Shown: piece after piece, positions 12,014 to 20,763 of the stretch
Layout of the letters: each line of letters begins with the position of its first letter
How positions within the stretch are numbered: the stretch's first letter is position 1
Source: Acidobacteriota bacterium
Lineage (GTDB): Bacteria > Acidobacteriota > Vicinamibacteria > Vicinamibacterales > CAVVIG01
NCBI GenBank assembly: GCA_020850715.1
Contig: JADZED010000025.1
Span: 1-64,000, forward strand
DNA length: 64,000 nucleotides
Direction of reading: 5' to 3'
Program-made: the position numbers and the translations under genes
The notes under the pieces: generated by a model
The model's database searches: none
What the model was told of the DNA's origin: nothing
The model's input: only the letters and a program-made list of their open reading frames with translations

Positions 12014-13285
12014 CTAGCCGAGGCCGAGGCGATCGCGCGGAATCACGAGCCCGTTCACGTGTCCCAGCACGGTCGCCGACAGCGCCTGATCCTTGAACAA
12101 GTCGACCGCCACGCGCTGCACGTCGCCGGGACTCACCTGGTCGATGCCCTGCAGCGTCTCGTCGAGCCCGACCTGCCGGTCGAAGTAGATCTCCTGCCGC
12201 GCCAGGTGCGACATGCGGTTCGCCGTGTTCTCGAGGCTCAGCATGAGGCTCCCCTTCAGGTGATCCTTGGCCCGCTGGAGCTCGGCGTCCGGCACGGCCG
12301 CCTGCTTCACCCCGCGCAGCTCCTCGACGACGAGATCGACCACCTCGCCGACCGCCTCGTTCGCGCAGCCGGCATAGATGGTGAACGACCCGGCATCGCG
12401 ATACGCGCTCAGCCCGCTGAACACGGCGTAGGCGAGCCCCCGCTTCTCGCGCACGTTCTGGAACAGCCGCGAGCTCATCGAGCCCCCGAGCAGGGTGTTC
12501 AGGACGTAGCTCGCATAGCGATCGCCGTGGTCCTGGCGATAGCTGCTCGCGCCGAGGCAGATGTGGCTCTGCTCCAGCTCCTTGCTGCGGACCAGGATCT
12601 TCGGCACCACCGTCGGCGGATGCTCCGCCACCCGCTCGCCGGCGCGCGGCACCGACCCGAACTTCTCTTCGACGAGCTCGCGGACGCGGGCGTGCGACAG
12701 GTTGCCGACGGCCGACACGATCAGATTCTCCGACGTGTACGCCGCCTGGAAGTACTCCCGCAGCAGTTCGGGCGTGAACGACTCGACGGTCTCCTTCGTC
12801 CCCAGAATGGGCCGGCCGAGCGGATGGTCTTCCCAGAACCCCTGCGTGAAGATCTCGTGGACGAGGTCGTCGGGCGTGTCCTCGACCATCTTGATCTCTT
12901 CGAGCACCACCCGCTTCTCCCGCTCGATGTCTTCGGCGCCGAAGGCCGGATTGCGCACGATGTCCGCGAGGATGTCGATCGCCAGCGGCAGGTGCTCGTC
13001 GAGCACCTTGATGTAGTAGCTCGCGTACTCCTTGGCCGTGAACGCGTCGAGCTGCCCGCCAATCGAGTCGATCGCCTGGGCGATGTCCTCGGCGCTGCGC
13101 GACGAGGTGCCCTTGAAGAGCATGTGCTCGACGAAGTGCGCAATCCCGCCGCGCGGCGCGCTTTCGTGGCGGGAACCTCGCGTCAGCCACACCCCGATGC
13201 TGATCGAGCGGACCTGCGTCATCTGCTCGGTGAGGAGACGGAGGCCGTTGTCGAGAACGTCTCGGACGATGGGTGAATTCGCCAC
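12014..13285 (-). CDS. M16 family zinc peptidase (PqqL/MPP-beta type)
   Basis: A 423-aa M16 metallopeptidase. The inverted zinc motif HFVEH lies at residues 50-54 and the distal glutamate region is present (VVLEEIKMVEDTPDD). The two-domain M16B layout has the SFTIYAGCANEAVGE region and a C-terminal inactive domain. Proteins of this kind resemble processing peptidases and often act on short or unfolded peptides; the substrate is unknown. The GTG at 13285 fits the conserved start (NSPIVRDVLDNGLRLLTE); TTG codons at 13294 and 13342 are alternatives. It is the first gene of the purine operon. Confidence 0.9.
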   Translation of the reverse strand: MANSPIVRDVLDNGLRLLTEQMTQVRSISIGVWLTRGSRHESAPRGGIAHFVEHMLFKGTSSRSAEDIAQAIDSIGGQLDAFTAKEYASYYIKVLDEHLPLAIDILADIVRNPAFGAEDIEREKRVVLEEIKMVEDTPDDLVHEIFTQGFWEDHPLGRPILGTKETVESFTPELLREYFQAAYTSENLIVSAVGNLSHARVRELVEEKFGSVPRAGERVAEHPPTVVPKILVRSKELEQSHICLGASSYRQDHGDRYASYVLNTLLGGSMSSRLFQNVREKRGLAYAVFSGLSAYRDAGSFTIYAGCANEAVGEVVDLVVEELRGVKQAAVPDAELQRAKDHLKGSLMLSLENTANRMSHLARQEIYFDRQVGLDETLQGIDQVSPGDVQRVAVDLFKDQALSATVLGHVNGLVIPRDRLGLG

Positions 13286-13377
13286 TGTGCTCAAATGCGC
13301 AGCAGAATGTGGTCCGGAACAGGGCTGGCCGGCATGCCGCAAAGCGTTGACTTAAAAGGAATTACCAGCCCACGCGC

Positions 13378-13407
13378 ATCATAGCATGGCAGCGCCCGTT
13401 CCTTCAA
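13378..13407 (-). promoter_or_regulatory. Predicted promoter of the M16-pur operon
   Basis: On the minus strand TTGAAG (-35, 13407-13402), an 18-base spacer and TATGAT (-10, 13383-13378), preceded by TGC to form an extended -10. The start site would be near 13371, leaving a leader of about 85 nt. No purine riboswitch is recognisable in it. Confidence 0.5.
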
Positions 13408-13439
13408 GCCGCCTTCGCCCGGGCCCAGCCGCCAAAGCC

Positions 13440-13448
13440 TGCTACGAT
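13440..13448 (+). promoter_or_regulatory. Extended -10 element before rlmN
   Basis: TGCTACGAT forms an extended -10 that lies 39 bases upstream of the GTG chosen for rlmN. No clear -35 hexamer is visible at 16-18 bases. The element supports a start downstream of it rather than at the ATG at 13386. Confidence 0.35.
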
Positions 13449-13487
13449 GGGGAGTCCGGCAAGTTCTTGGCATACAGCGAGATACCC

Positions 13488-14567
13488 GTGAACGCCGCCG
13501 CCCGCCCCCTTCAGCTCCTCGATCTCGATCGCCGCAGCCTCGAAGGGGCCCTGGCCGCCCGCGGCTACCAGCGCTTCCATGCCGGCCAGATCTTCCAGTG
13601 GGTCTATCGCCGGGCGGTGACGGATCCGGCGGCGATGACCGACCTGCCGCGCGAGCTCAGGCAGACGCTGGCCGCCGAGGCGGTCGTCGCCCTGCCGGCG
13701 CTCGCGTCGCGCGACATCTCGGTCGACGGAACCGAGAAGTTTCTCTTCGAGCTGGACGACCGGCGCCGGATCGAATCGGTCTTCATCCCGGACACGCCGG
13801 CGATGACCTTCTGCATCTCGACGCAGGTCGGATGCGCCATGGCGTGCGCATTCTGCCTGACCGGCCGGATGGGCCTCGTGCGGCAGCTCACCGCCGGCGA
13901 GATCGTCGGCCAGGTGCTCGCCCTCGCGCGGCACGTCGATCTGGCCGGCAAGCCGTTCAATGTCGTCTTCATGGGGATGGGCGAGCCGCTGCACAACTAC
14001 GACGAGACGATGACGGCCCTGCGGATTCTGACCGACGCGCACGGCTTCGCGATCGGTCCCCGGCGCATCACGCTGTCCACGGTCGGGCTGCCGCCGGCGA
14101 TCGAACGGCTCGGGCGGGAGCCAATCATGCCGAACATCGCCGTCTCGCTGCACGCGCCGACCGACGCGCTTCGCGCCGAGCTGGTGCCGATTGCCCGCAA
14201 GTACGGCATCGCCGACATCATCGCCGTCTGCAAGCGGCTGCCGCTGAGGAAGCGGAGCCGGATCACGTTCGAGTACGTGCTGCTGGCCGGCGTCAACGAT
14301 CGACTGCAGGATGCCCGCCGCCTGGCGCGCCTCCTCGGCGGGCTGAAATCGAAAGTGAACCTGATTCCGCTCAACGAGGCGCCGGGCATCCCGTTCCGCC
14401 GGCCGAGCGACGAAGCCATCGATGCCTTCGCGCGCACGCTGGCCGACCACGGAGCCGTGGTCTCGGTCCGCAAGAGCCGCGGCCGCGACATCCGCGCCGC
14501 GTGCGGTCAGCTCATCGTCGAGGGATCGCGGAAATCAGCCGCCCAACGGCTCGCCGTCCGTATGTGA
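13488..14567 (+). CDS. rlmN: 23S rRNA (adenine2503-C2)/tRNA methyltransferase RlmN
   Basis: RlmN is a radical SAM enzyme that methylates A2503 of 23S rRNA and A37 of some tRNAs. From the GTG at 13488 it has 359 aa, with the radical SAM CxxxCxxC at Cys116, Cys120 and Cys123 (CAMACAFCLTG). Other conserved blocks are NVVFMGMGEPLHNYD, SLHAPTDALRAELVPI and the C-terminal RGRDIRAACGQL with the catalytic Cys. The frame is open up to an ATG at 13386, but that would overlap the opposing promoter. The 3' end overlaps the convergent mtaB-like gene by 33 bases. Confidence 0.95.
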   Translation: MNAAARPLQLLDLDRRSLEGALAARGYQRFHAGQIFQWVYRRAVTDPAAMTDLPRELRQTLAAEAVVALPALASRDISVDGTEKFLFELDDRRRIESVFIPDTPAMTFCISTQVGCAMACAFCLTGRMGLVRQLTAGEIVGQVLALARHVDLAGKPFNVVFMGMGEPLHNYDETMTALRILTDAHGFAIGPRRITLSTVGLPPAIERLGREPIMPNIAVSLHAPTDALRAELVPIARKYGIADIIAVCKRLPLRKRSRITFEYVLLAGVNDRLQDARRLARLLGGLKSKVNLIPLNEAPGIPFRRPSDEAIDAFARTLADHGAVVSVRKSRGRDIRAACGQLIVEGSRKSAAQRLAVRM

Positions 14568-15744
14568 GACGATCCGGACCGGCACCCACTGGTTCCGCCG
14601 GCGGCCCGATGGAACCCGCAGCTTCAGATAGTTGTCGGTGACGACGGCGGCGCCATCGTCGACCGTCAGCGCCCGGCGGATGGCGCCGAGCTGGGCGTCG
14701 CGGAAGGCCAGATTCAGGCGCCGGCCGGCCTCGCGCGTCCGGCTGGCCCGCTCGCGCACGACGGCGCCCGGCACCCTGCCCGGCAGCGCGGAAGCGGCGG
14801 TGCCCGGCCGATCCGAATACGGAAAGACGTGCAGGTGCGTGAGCGGCGAGCGGTCGAGATACCCGATGAGCTCGTCGAACTCCGCGTCGGTCTCGCCCGG
14901 GAAGCCGACGATCACGTCGGCGCCAATCGCCGCCGAGGGCATCTTCGCCCGGACCTCTGCCGCCAGCGCGGCATACTGCGCAGCCGTGTAGGGCCGCCGC
15001 ATCCGCGCGAGGACGGCATCGCTGGCGTGCTGCAGCGGCAGATGGAAGTGCGGTGCGAACGAGGTCGATTCGGCGACCAGCCGAACGAGCGCCGGCGGGC
15101 AGTCCATCGGCTCGAGCGACGAGAGGCGAAACAGCACGCCCCGGCCGTCGAGCGCCCGGAGGAGATCGACGAGCTGGCGGCGCGGCTCGGCGTCGCGCCC
15201 CCAGGATCCGAGGTGCACGCCGGTGAGCACGATCTCCTTGAAGCCGGCCTCGGCCACGCGCTCGACTTCGCGCAGCACCTCGTCGAGCGGCACGCTGCGC
15301 GCCCGGCCGCGCGTCGCCGGAATGATGCAGTACGAGCAGCGCTCGTCGCATCCGGTCTGAACGCGCAGCGTGAAGGCGGTCCGTCCGGCGAGGCCCGGCT
15401 CGAGGGGAGTCCCGCACGGATCGTCGTCCCCGGCGCCGCCGACGATCAGCGGTACCAGCCGCGGCTTGGCGTCGTTGACCACGACCTGCGCGACCGACGG
15501 CAGCGCGGAGACCTCTGCGGGACGCCGCGTGGCATAGCAGCCGGTGACGACGATCCGGGCGGCGGGGTTGAGCCGCGCCACACGGCGAATCGTCTGCCGT
15601 GTGCCCTGGTCGGCGCTCGCCGTGACCGAGCAGCTGTTGACGACGACCAGATCGGCCTGCTCGGCCGGCGCGCAGCGCCTCCTCGAATCCCAGCGAGTCC
15701 GCCTGATTGACGCGGCACCCGAAGGTAATCACCGCGTACTTCAC
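14535..15744 (-). pseudogene. mtaB: tRNA t6A37 methylthiotransferase MtaB-like, frameshifted
   Basis: A MiaB/MtaB-family radical SAM methylthiotransferase split over two frames. The first segment from GTG 15744 encodes VKYAVITFGCRVNQADSLGF with the first cluster Cys. The rest, in another frame, runs from AEQADLVVVNSCSVTASADQ through GCYATRR, the radical SAM CDERCSYC, FHLPLQHASDAVL and a TRAM-like tail. The frame changes near 15663-15669, and about 7-8 residues seem to be missing there compared with the family spacing that I remember. So this is a small deletion with frameshift, or an assembly error in a GC-rich stretch. The start overlaps the purD stop (GTGA), which implies coupling. Confidence 0.85.
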
Positions 15745-17033
15745 GGCGCGCCCGCGTCGAACCCGAACGCCTGCCGGCCGATGTCGCGACGGTACTGCAT
15801 GCCTTCAAACGAGATCCGACCCGCGCCGGCGTAGGCGCGGGCCGCCGCCTCGACAAAGTCGCGCCCCCGCCCGACGACGCTCAGCACGCGGCCGCCGGAG
15901 GTGACCAGCACGCCGTCGCGGATCGCGGTGCCCGCGTGATACACGGCGACGCGCTCGACCGCCTCGGCTGCCTCCACCCCGTGGATCGGCCGGCCCGTGT
16001 GCACCGACTCTGGATAGCCCTGCGAGGCGAGCACCACGCAGACCGCGCGGTCCGGGGCCATGCGGACCGCGCGCTGCGTCAGGGCGCCGGCGGCAGCCGA
16101 CGCGAGCAGCGGAGCCAGAGGTTCGGCAATGAGCGGCAGGATCACCTGGGTCTCCGGATCGCCCAGGCGGGCATTGAATTCGATGACCTTGGGGCCCTGG
16201 GCGGTGAGCATCAGGCCGACGTACAGGAAGCCGCGATACGGCGAGCCTTCGGCCGCCATCCCGCCGATCACCGGCGTGACGATCTCCTGCAGCACGCGCG
16301 CGCCGAGCGCGGCGTCGATCCGCAGGTTGGGTGCGAGCGCGCCCATGCCGCCGGTGTTCGGTCCGCGGTCGTCGTCGAATGCGCGCTTGTAGTCCTGGGC
16401 GGTGCCGAGGACGATCGCCCGGATGCCGTCAGTCAGCACGAAGAAGGAAGCTTCGGGCCCATTCAGGCATTCCTCGATGACGAGCCGCGCCCCGGCCTCG
16501 CCGAAGCGGCGCTCCTGCATGGCCGCCACGGCGGCGCGGTCGGCAGAGACGCCGTCGGCCGCAATCACCACGCCCTTTCCCGCCGCGAGGCCGTCGGCCT
16601 TGAGCACGACGGGAAAGCCGAGCTCGCCTGAGGCGAGGGTCGCGCGCGCGTCGTCGAGGGTCTCGCACGTGCGGAAGCGCGCGGTCGGCACCAGGTGGCG
16701 GGCCATGAACGCCTTGGCGAACGCCTTGCTGGATTCGAGCCGCGCCGCCGCGGCCGACGGTCCGACAATCGGCCGGCCGGCGGCGGCGAAACGGTCGGCC
16801 AGACCCGAGCTCAGCGGCGCCTCAGGACCGACAACGGTGAGATCGATGTGGTGGTGACGAGCCAGGTCGAGCGTGGCGCCCGCGTCGGCCATGTCGAGCG
16901 CCATCGTCGGGACCAGAGCGGCGATGCCCGGATTGCCGGGGGCGCAGCGCACGGCGGACACGCCGGGATCGGCGAGCAGGCGCGCGACGATCGCATGCTC
17001 GCGCGCGCCGCTTCCGATGACCAGAACCCTCAT
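15741..17033 (-). CDS. purD: Phosphoribosylamine--glycine ligase
   Basis: PurD (430 aa) is GAR synthetase, an ATP-grasp enzyme of purine synthesis. Clear features are the N-terminal VLVIGSGAREHAI, the ATP-grasp LKADGLAAGKGV motif, NTGGMGALAPN, and FNARLGDPETQVILPL. It stands apart from the main pur operon and starts only 166 bases from the divergent rpsU. Its stop overlaps the GTG of the mtaB-like gene. Confidence 0.97.
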   Translation of the reverse strand: MRVLVIGSGAREHAIVARLLADPGVSAVRCAPGNPGIAALVPTMALDMADAGATLDLARHHHIDLTVVGPEAPLSSGLADRFAAAGRPIVGPSAAAARLESSKAFAKAFMARHLVPTARFRTCETLDDARATLASGELGFPVVLKADGLAAGKGVVIAADGVSADRAAVAAMQERRFGEAGARLVIEECLNGPEASFFVLTDGIRAIVLGTAQDYKRAFDDDRGPNTGGMGALAPNLRIDAALGARVLQEIVTPVIGGMAAEGSPYRGFLYVGLMLTAQGPKVIEFNARLGDPETQVILPLIAEPLAPLLASAAAGALTQRAVRMAPDRAVCVVLASQGYPESVHTGRPIHGVEAAEAVERVAVYHAGTAIRDGVLVTSGGRVLSVVGRGRDFVEAAARAYAGAGRISFEGMQYRRDIGRQAFGFDAGAP

Positions 17034-17099
17034 TGAGAAAAGGAGTTAGGGCGAACAACGGGGCTGCACGATCCGGGCGCCGGCGCAGGGACTATTTCA

Positions 17100-17128
17100 T
17101 TGACCCGGATGTGGATTGCGCCTAGAAT
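17100..17128 (+). promoter_or_regulatory. Predicted rpsU promoter
   Basis: TTGACC (17100-17105), a 17-base spacer and TAGAAT (17123-17128) form a good sigma70-type promoter. The predicted start near 17135 leaves a leader of about 65 nt before the rpsU GTG. Confidence 0.65.
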
Positions 17129-17199
17129 CCGCGCTTGCCGTGATAGCCTAGCATATTTGACCTTATGTCTTTGCCACCCACGAAGGGGGTGTTGCACGC

Positions 17200-17397
17200 G
17201 TGGCTGAAGTCAAGATTCAAGAGGGCGAGTCGATCGAGAGCGCCCTTCGGCGATTCAAACGGAAGGTACAGCAGGAAGACATCATCAAGGACATCAAGAA
17301 GCACTCCTTCTATCTGAAGCCCGGCGACAAGCGCCGGGCCAAGCAAGCGCTCGCACGCAAGCGGAATCGCAAGAAGCTCCGGCGCGAATCGGAGTAG
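17200..17397 (+). CDS. rpsU: 30S ribosomal protein bS21
   Basis: A 65-aa basic protein with the bS21 pattern: MAEVKIQEGESIESALRRFK, then a central helix and a basic C-terminus RKRNRKKLRRESE. bS21 binds the 30S subunit near the mRNA platform and helps initiation. The start is GTG at 17200, with AAGGGGGTG about 10 bases upstream. It is monocistronic or leads into the zinc-ribbon gene 35 bases downstream. Confidence 0.95.
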   Translation: MAEVKIQEGESIESALRRFKRKVQQEDIIKDIKKHSFYLKPGDKRRAKQALARKRNRKKLRRESE

Positions 17398-17432
17398 ACA
17401 CCGGCGGCCCGGCCCCGACGAGGTAGCGACCG

Positions 17433-17741
17433 ATGGAGTTCCAGGATCGGATTCTCTCGTGCGTCGATTGCGGCACCGAGTTCATCTGGACGGCGGGCGA
17501 ACAACAGTTCTTCGCCGACAAGAACTTCAAGAACGAACCGAAGCGGTGCAAGCACTGCAAGGGGAAGCGGGCGAGCCGTCCAACGGGTCCGGGCGCACCG
17601 CGCGACCGCGTGGAAACGATGACGACCTGCTCGGCCTGCGGGAAGGAGACGACCGTCCCGTTCAAGCCGACGCAGGGCCGTCCCGTGTTCTGCAAGGAGT
17701 GTTTCCAGTCGCGCAAGTTCGCGGGGGCTGGAGGGGCGTAA
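17433..17741 (+). CDS. Small double zinc-ribbon protein
   Basis: A 102-aa protein with two zinc-ribbon halves. The first has CVDC (residues 10-13) and CKHC, around FIWTAGEQQFFADKNFKNEPKRC. The second has CSAC and CKEC with TTVPFKPTQGRPVFC between them. This is the zinc-ribbon/CxxC type found near rpsU in several phyla; no enzymatic role is known to me. The linker is Gly/Pro/Arg-rich. It may act in RNA or ribosome binding, but that is inference from the neighbour only. Confidence 0.85.
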   Translation: MEFQDRILSCVDCGTEFIWTAGEQQFFADKNFKNEPKRCKHCKGKRASRPTGPGAPRDRVETMTTCSACGKETTVPFKPTQGRPVFCKECFQSRKFAGAGGA

Positions 17742-17853
17742 CGGCGCCGCGGCGCCATCGGCCCGCAGCACGCACTTCCGCGGTCCGGGAGCATCACGTC
17801 AGTGCGGAGGGTATGTTAAGCTCACCGCACGATTTCATTACGGAGCGTTTTCC

Positions 17854-18207
17854 ATGCAAATCGAGGAACGTGCGATCGGCGACGTCGTGATACTCGATCT
17901 GAAGGGCAAAGTCACGCTCGGTCAGGGCGACGAGGTCCTGAAGGACAAGGTGCACAGCCTGGTCAACCAGGGCCGGAAGAAGATCGTGCTGAATCTCGCG
18001 GAGGTTCCGTACGTCGACAGCGCGGGCCTGGGCGAGATCGTCAGGACCTACACCACCGTGAGCCGCGCCGGCGGCAGCCTGAAGCTGCTCGGGCTCACCA
18101 AGCGGATCACCGATCTGCTGTCGATCACCAAGCTCCTGACCGTCTTCGAAACCTTCGACTCGGAGCGCGACGCCGTCAACAGTTTCTCGGCCTCGGCCAG
18201 GGTCTGA
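17854..18207 (+). CDS. STAS-domain anti-sigma factor antagonist
   Basis: A 117-aa single STAS domain. The phosphoacceptor serine of the anti-anti-sigma family is Ser56 in VPYVDSAGLGEIV, and the N-terminal LDLKGKVTLGQGDEVLKDKV block matches SpoIIAA/RsbV. Such proteins bind a partner anti-sigma kinase when unphosphorylated. No cognate kinase or sigma factor lies in the window. An ACGGAG ribosome site precedes the ATG. Confidence 0.9.
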   Translation: MQIEERAIGDVVILDLKGKVTLGQGDEVLKDKVHSLVNQGRKKIVLNLAEVPYVDSAGLGEIVRTYTTVSRAGGSLKLLGLTKRITDLLSITKLLTVFETFDSERDAVNSFSASARV

Positions 18208-18223
18208 CATCCGGCCGCGCGTG

Positions 18224-18355
18224 ATGGCGCGCAGCATTTCTTCTGCGGCCGTGCCCGATGCCCTGCTCCGCGAGGCGTCGGCGCGGCCCAATTTCCTGAA
18301 TCTGCTCCTCTCGCCGCGTCCCCGCCAGATCGTTTCCCGTCCTCTGGGACTCTAA
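18224..18355 (+). CDS. Possible small protein (43 aa)
   Basis: A short frame from ATG 18224 to TAA just one base before the ATG of the next gene. It would encode MARSISSAAVPDALLREASA followed by RPNFLNLLLSPRPRQIVSRP and a short tail. It is not low-complexity and its third positions are fairly GC-rich, but there is no clear ribosome site and no recognised family. The region may simply be the leader of the coiled-coil gene. Confidence 0.25.
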   Translation: MARSISSAAVPDALLREASARPNFLNLLLSPRPRQIVSRPLGL

Positions 18356-18356
18356 G

Positions 18357-19427
18357 ATGCCCGATTTCACCGTCCGCTCCGACTCGGTCAACGTCGAGCA
18401 GATCATGGATCAGATCCGCGCGCGCATCCGCGACAAGCGCGGCGTCGACTACACCGAGCAGGAGATCCGCGAGTTGGCCGCGGTCCGGCTCGAGAGGTTC
18501 CTCGATCCGCGCGGCGTCCGATCCGATCTGCTCGAAGAATTCCGCCGATCGCAGCCGCCGCCCTCCCCCGGCGTGCCGCTCTACCCGTTCGAGGAGTCGA
18601 CACTCTTCGACTCGCATCGCGGCATCGTCCGCTTCTTCCGGCGGCTGTTCCAGCCGGTGCTGAAGCTGTTCTTCAACGCCAACGCGCTCGGCTCGTCCTT
18701 GCACGCGCAGACCGCGATCAACCGCCAGACGATCGAGCGGCTCGACGCCATGGACGCGACCTTCCGGCGCAACGGTGATCTCTACTACGAGCTGCTCCAC
18801 AACATGGTCGTCGAGCTCACCCGCATGAGCATCGAAGTGAAGAACGCCAAGATGCGGGTGGAGTCGATCGCCAGCCGCCTCGAGTTCAACGAGCGGCGCG
18901 CGCGCGCGCTGGAGAGCGTCGTCGTCTACAGGCCGGCGGAGGACGGGCGGGCGGCGACGCCGCCGCGGACGGCCGCGGCGGGCGCGCCGGTGCGGGCGCA
19001 AGGCGAACCGCAGGCGGCGCGTCCGTCTTCTCCGCCATCGCAGCCGGGAGGTGCGGCTCAGGCGCCGGCAGGCGGCCAGCCCGCCGAGGGACCCGGGCAG
19101 CGGAGCCGCCGGCGGCGCCGCCGGCGCGGCCGCCGCGGCGGCGCCAGCGCCGCCACGATCATGGGACAGCCGGGGGCGGAGGGCGGCGCGGACACGGATA
19201 CGTCTGGCGACGAAGCGGACGCGGGCACGGCCGCAGGCGATCCCGCACGCCCGCTCGGCGACGCGGCGCCTGCGGCTCGGGATGCAGCCGACGCGCGCGA
19301 CACGCGGCCGGAGCCCTTCGAGCACACGTTCGGGTCGGCCGCGCATCCAGCCGAATCGCCGGCTGCCGAACCGTCTGCCGCGGCTCCTTCCAGACCTGCG
19401 GTCGATCGCCCCGACAACGGCCAGTGA
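18357..19427 (+). CDS. Coiled-coil protein with basic, Pro/Ala-rich tail, upstream of glycosyltransferases
   Basis: A 356-aa protein that I cannot assign. Residues 1-60 (MPDFTVRSDSVNVEQIMDQI, RARIRDKRGVDYTEQEIREL) resemble the N-terminal helical segment that precedes methyltransferase domains in some polysaccharide-cluster proteins. Residues about 85-190 form amphipathic helices with coiled-coil character (AINRQTIERLDAMDATFRRN, MSIEVKNAKMRVESIASRLE). The last 165 residues are low-complexity Ala/Pro/Gly with a run [13 protein letters not shown]. It precedes the first glycosyltransferase by 55 bases in the same orientation, suggesting a role as a scaffold or regulator of that set. Confidence 0.75.
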   Translation: MPDFTVRSDSVNVEQIMDQIRARIRDKRGVDYTEQEIRELAAVRLERFLDPRGVRSDLLEEFRRSQPPPSPGVPLYPFEESTLFDSHRGIVRFFRRLFQPVLKLFFNANALGSSLHAQTAINRQTIERLDAMDATFRRNGDLYYELLHNMVVELTRMSIEVKNAKMRVESIASRLEFNERRARALESVVVYRPAEDGRAATPPRTAAAGAPVRAQGEPQAARPSSPPSQPGGAAQAPAGGQPAEGPGQRSRRRRRRRGRRGGASAATIMGQPGAEGGADTDTSGDEADAGTAAGDPARPLGDAAPAARDAADARDTRPEPFEHTFGSAAHPAESPAAEPSAAAPSRPAVDRPDNGQ

Positions 19428-19482
19428 TCGGCCGGCCAGCGATCGTGCGAGGATCTCACGACCGGCCGGCGCGGGTCGAGCG

Positions 19483-20763
19483 ATGAGGCTCGCAATCGTC
19501 GTCCAGCGATACGGGCTCGCCATCAACGGCGGCGCGGAACTGCACGCGCGATACATCGCGGAACGGCTCGCGCGTCACGCCGAGGTCGAGGTGCTGACGA
19601 CCTGCGCGGCGGACTACGTGACCTGGCGCAACCAGCTGCCCGAAGGGGTCGAGCAGGTCGGCGGCATTCCCGTCCGTCGATTCCGCGTGAAGCACGAGCG
19701 CGATCCGCAGGTCTTCGGCCGCCGGTCGGAGCGGGTGTTCCAGAGCCCCCACTCGATCGGCGAGGAGCTCGACTGGCTGGATGCGGAAGGGCCGACCAGT
19801 CCTGCGCTCATCGAACACCTGGAGCGGCACGCGCGGGAGTTCGACTACTGCCTCCTCTTCAGCTACCGCTACTACCATGCCTACTACGGCGCGCGCGCAG
19901 CCGGCACCCGCGGCATCCTCGTACCGACCGCCGAGCGGGACGAGGCCATCGGCCTGTCGATCTTCCAGCCGCTGTTTCGGGGCGTGCGGGCGCTGATGTA
20001 CAACTCGCCGGAAGAGCGCGCGATGATTCAGGCGGTGTCGGGCAATCAGGATCTGCCAAGCGTCGTGGTCGGCGTCGGGTCGGAGGTTCCCCGCACGGCG
20101 GAGCCGGACCGTTTCCGGCAGAAGTTCGACATCCGCGGCCCCTTCGCGGTGTACGTCGGCCGCGTCGATCGAAACAAGGGCTGCCCGGAGCTGTTCGACT
20201 TCTTCCGGGGCTACTTGAAGGACCCGGCCGGGCGGCTGTCGCTGGTGCTGGTCGGCAATTCGATCCTGCCGATTCCCGAGCACCCGCGCATCCGGCACCT
20301 CGGATTCCTTGACGATGCCGACAAGTTCGACGCGATGGCTGCGGCCGATCTCCTCGTGATGCCGTCGTTCTTCGAGAGCCTCTCGATGGTCGCGCTCGAA
20401 GCGTGGGCCCTGGGCCGGCCGGTCCTCGCCAATGGACGCTGCGACGTCCTGAAGGGGCAGTGCATCCGCAGCAACGCGGGGCTGTACTACGAGACCTACG
20501 AGGAGTTCCATCAGGCGCTGCGGGCGATCGAGCAGAACCGCTGGCTCGCGGAGACGCTCGGGCGCAACGGCCGCCAGTTCTTCCGCGAGCACTACGACTG
20601 GCCGGTCATCGAACGGAAGTATCTCGACATGTTCGCACAGCTCTCGCGCGATCCCGATCCGCGCGTCATCGATCCGCTCCCGGGCTGGCTCGATCGCCGG
20701 CGGCAGAACCTGCCGCCGGCGGAGGCCGTCGCCGCGCAACTGCCATCCGGGGCCTGCCGATGA
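19483..20763 (+). CDS. GT4-type glycosyltransferase, type A
   Basis: A 426-aa GT-B fold glycosyltransferase. The N-terminal Rossmann start LAIVVQRYGLAINGGAELH, the donor-side YVGRVDRNKGCPELFDFF and the EX7E motif ESLSMVALE are typical of GT4. The nucleotide sugar and acceptor are unknown. The frame is open upstream into the coiled-coil gene, but the conserved N-terminus starts at the ATG at 19483. Its stop overlaps the next gene (ATGA). It is paralogous to the fourth gene of the set (23008-24294). Confidence 0.9.
   Translation: MRLAIVVQRYGLAINGGAELHARYIAERLARHAEVEVLTTCAADYVTWRNQLPEGVEQVGGIPVRRFRVKHERDPQVFGRRSERVFQSPHSIGEELDWLDAEGPTSPALIEHLERHAREFDYCLLFSYRYYHAYYGARAAGTRGILVPTAERDEAIGLSIFQPLFRGVRALMYNSPEERAMIQAVSGNQDLPSVVVGVGSEVPRTAEPDRFRQKFDIRGPFAVYVGRVDRNKGCPELFDFFRGYLKDPAGRLSLVLVGNSILPIPEHPRIRHLGFLDDADKFDAMAAADLLVMPSFFESLSMVALEAWALGRPVLANGRCDVLKGQCIRSNAGLYYETYEEFHQALRAIEQNRWLAETLGRNGRQFFREHYDWPVIERKYLDMFAQLSRDPDPRVIDPLPGWLDRRRQNLPPAEAVAAQLPSGACR

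Noticed and set aside
13290-13371. Purine riboswitch in the leader of the M16-pur operon
   Set aside because: The leader is only about 85 nt and I see none of the conserved loop sequences of the purine aptamer.
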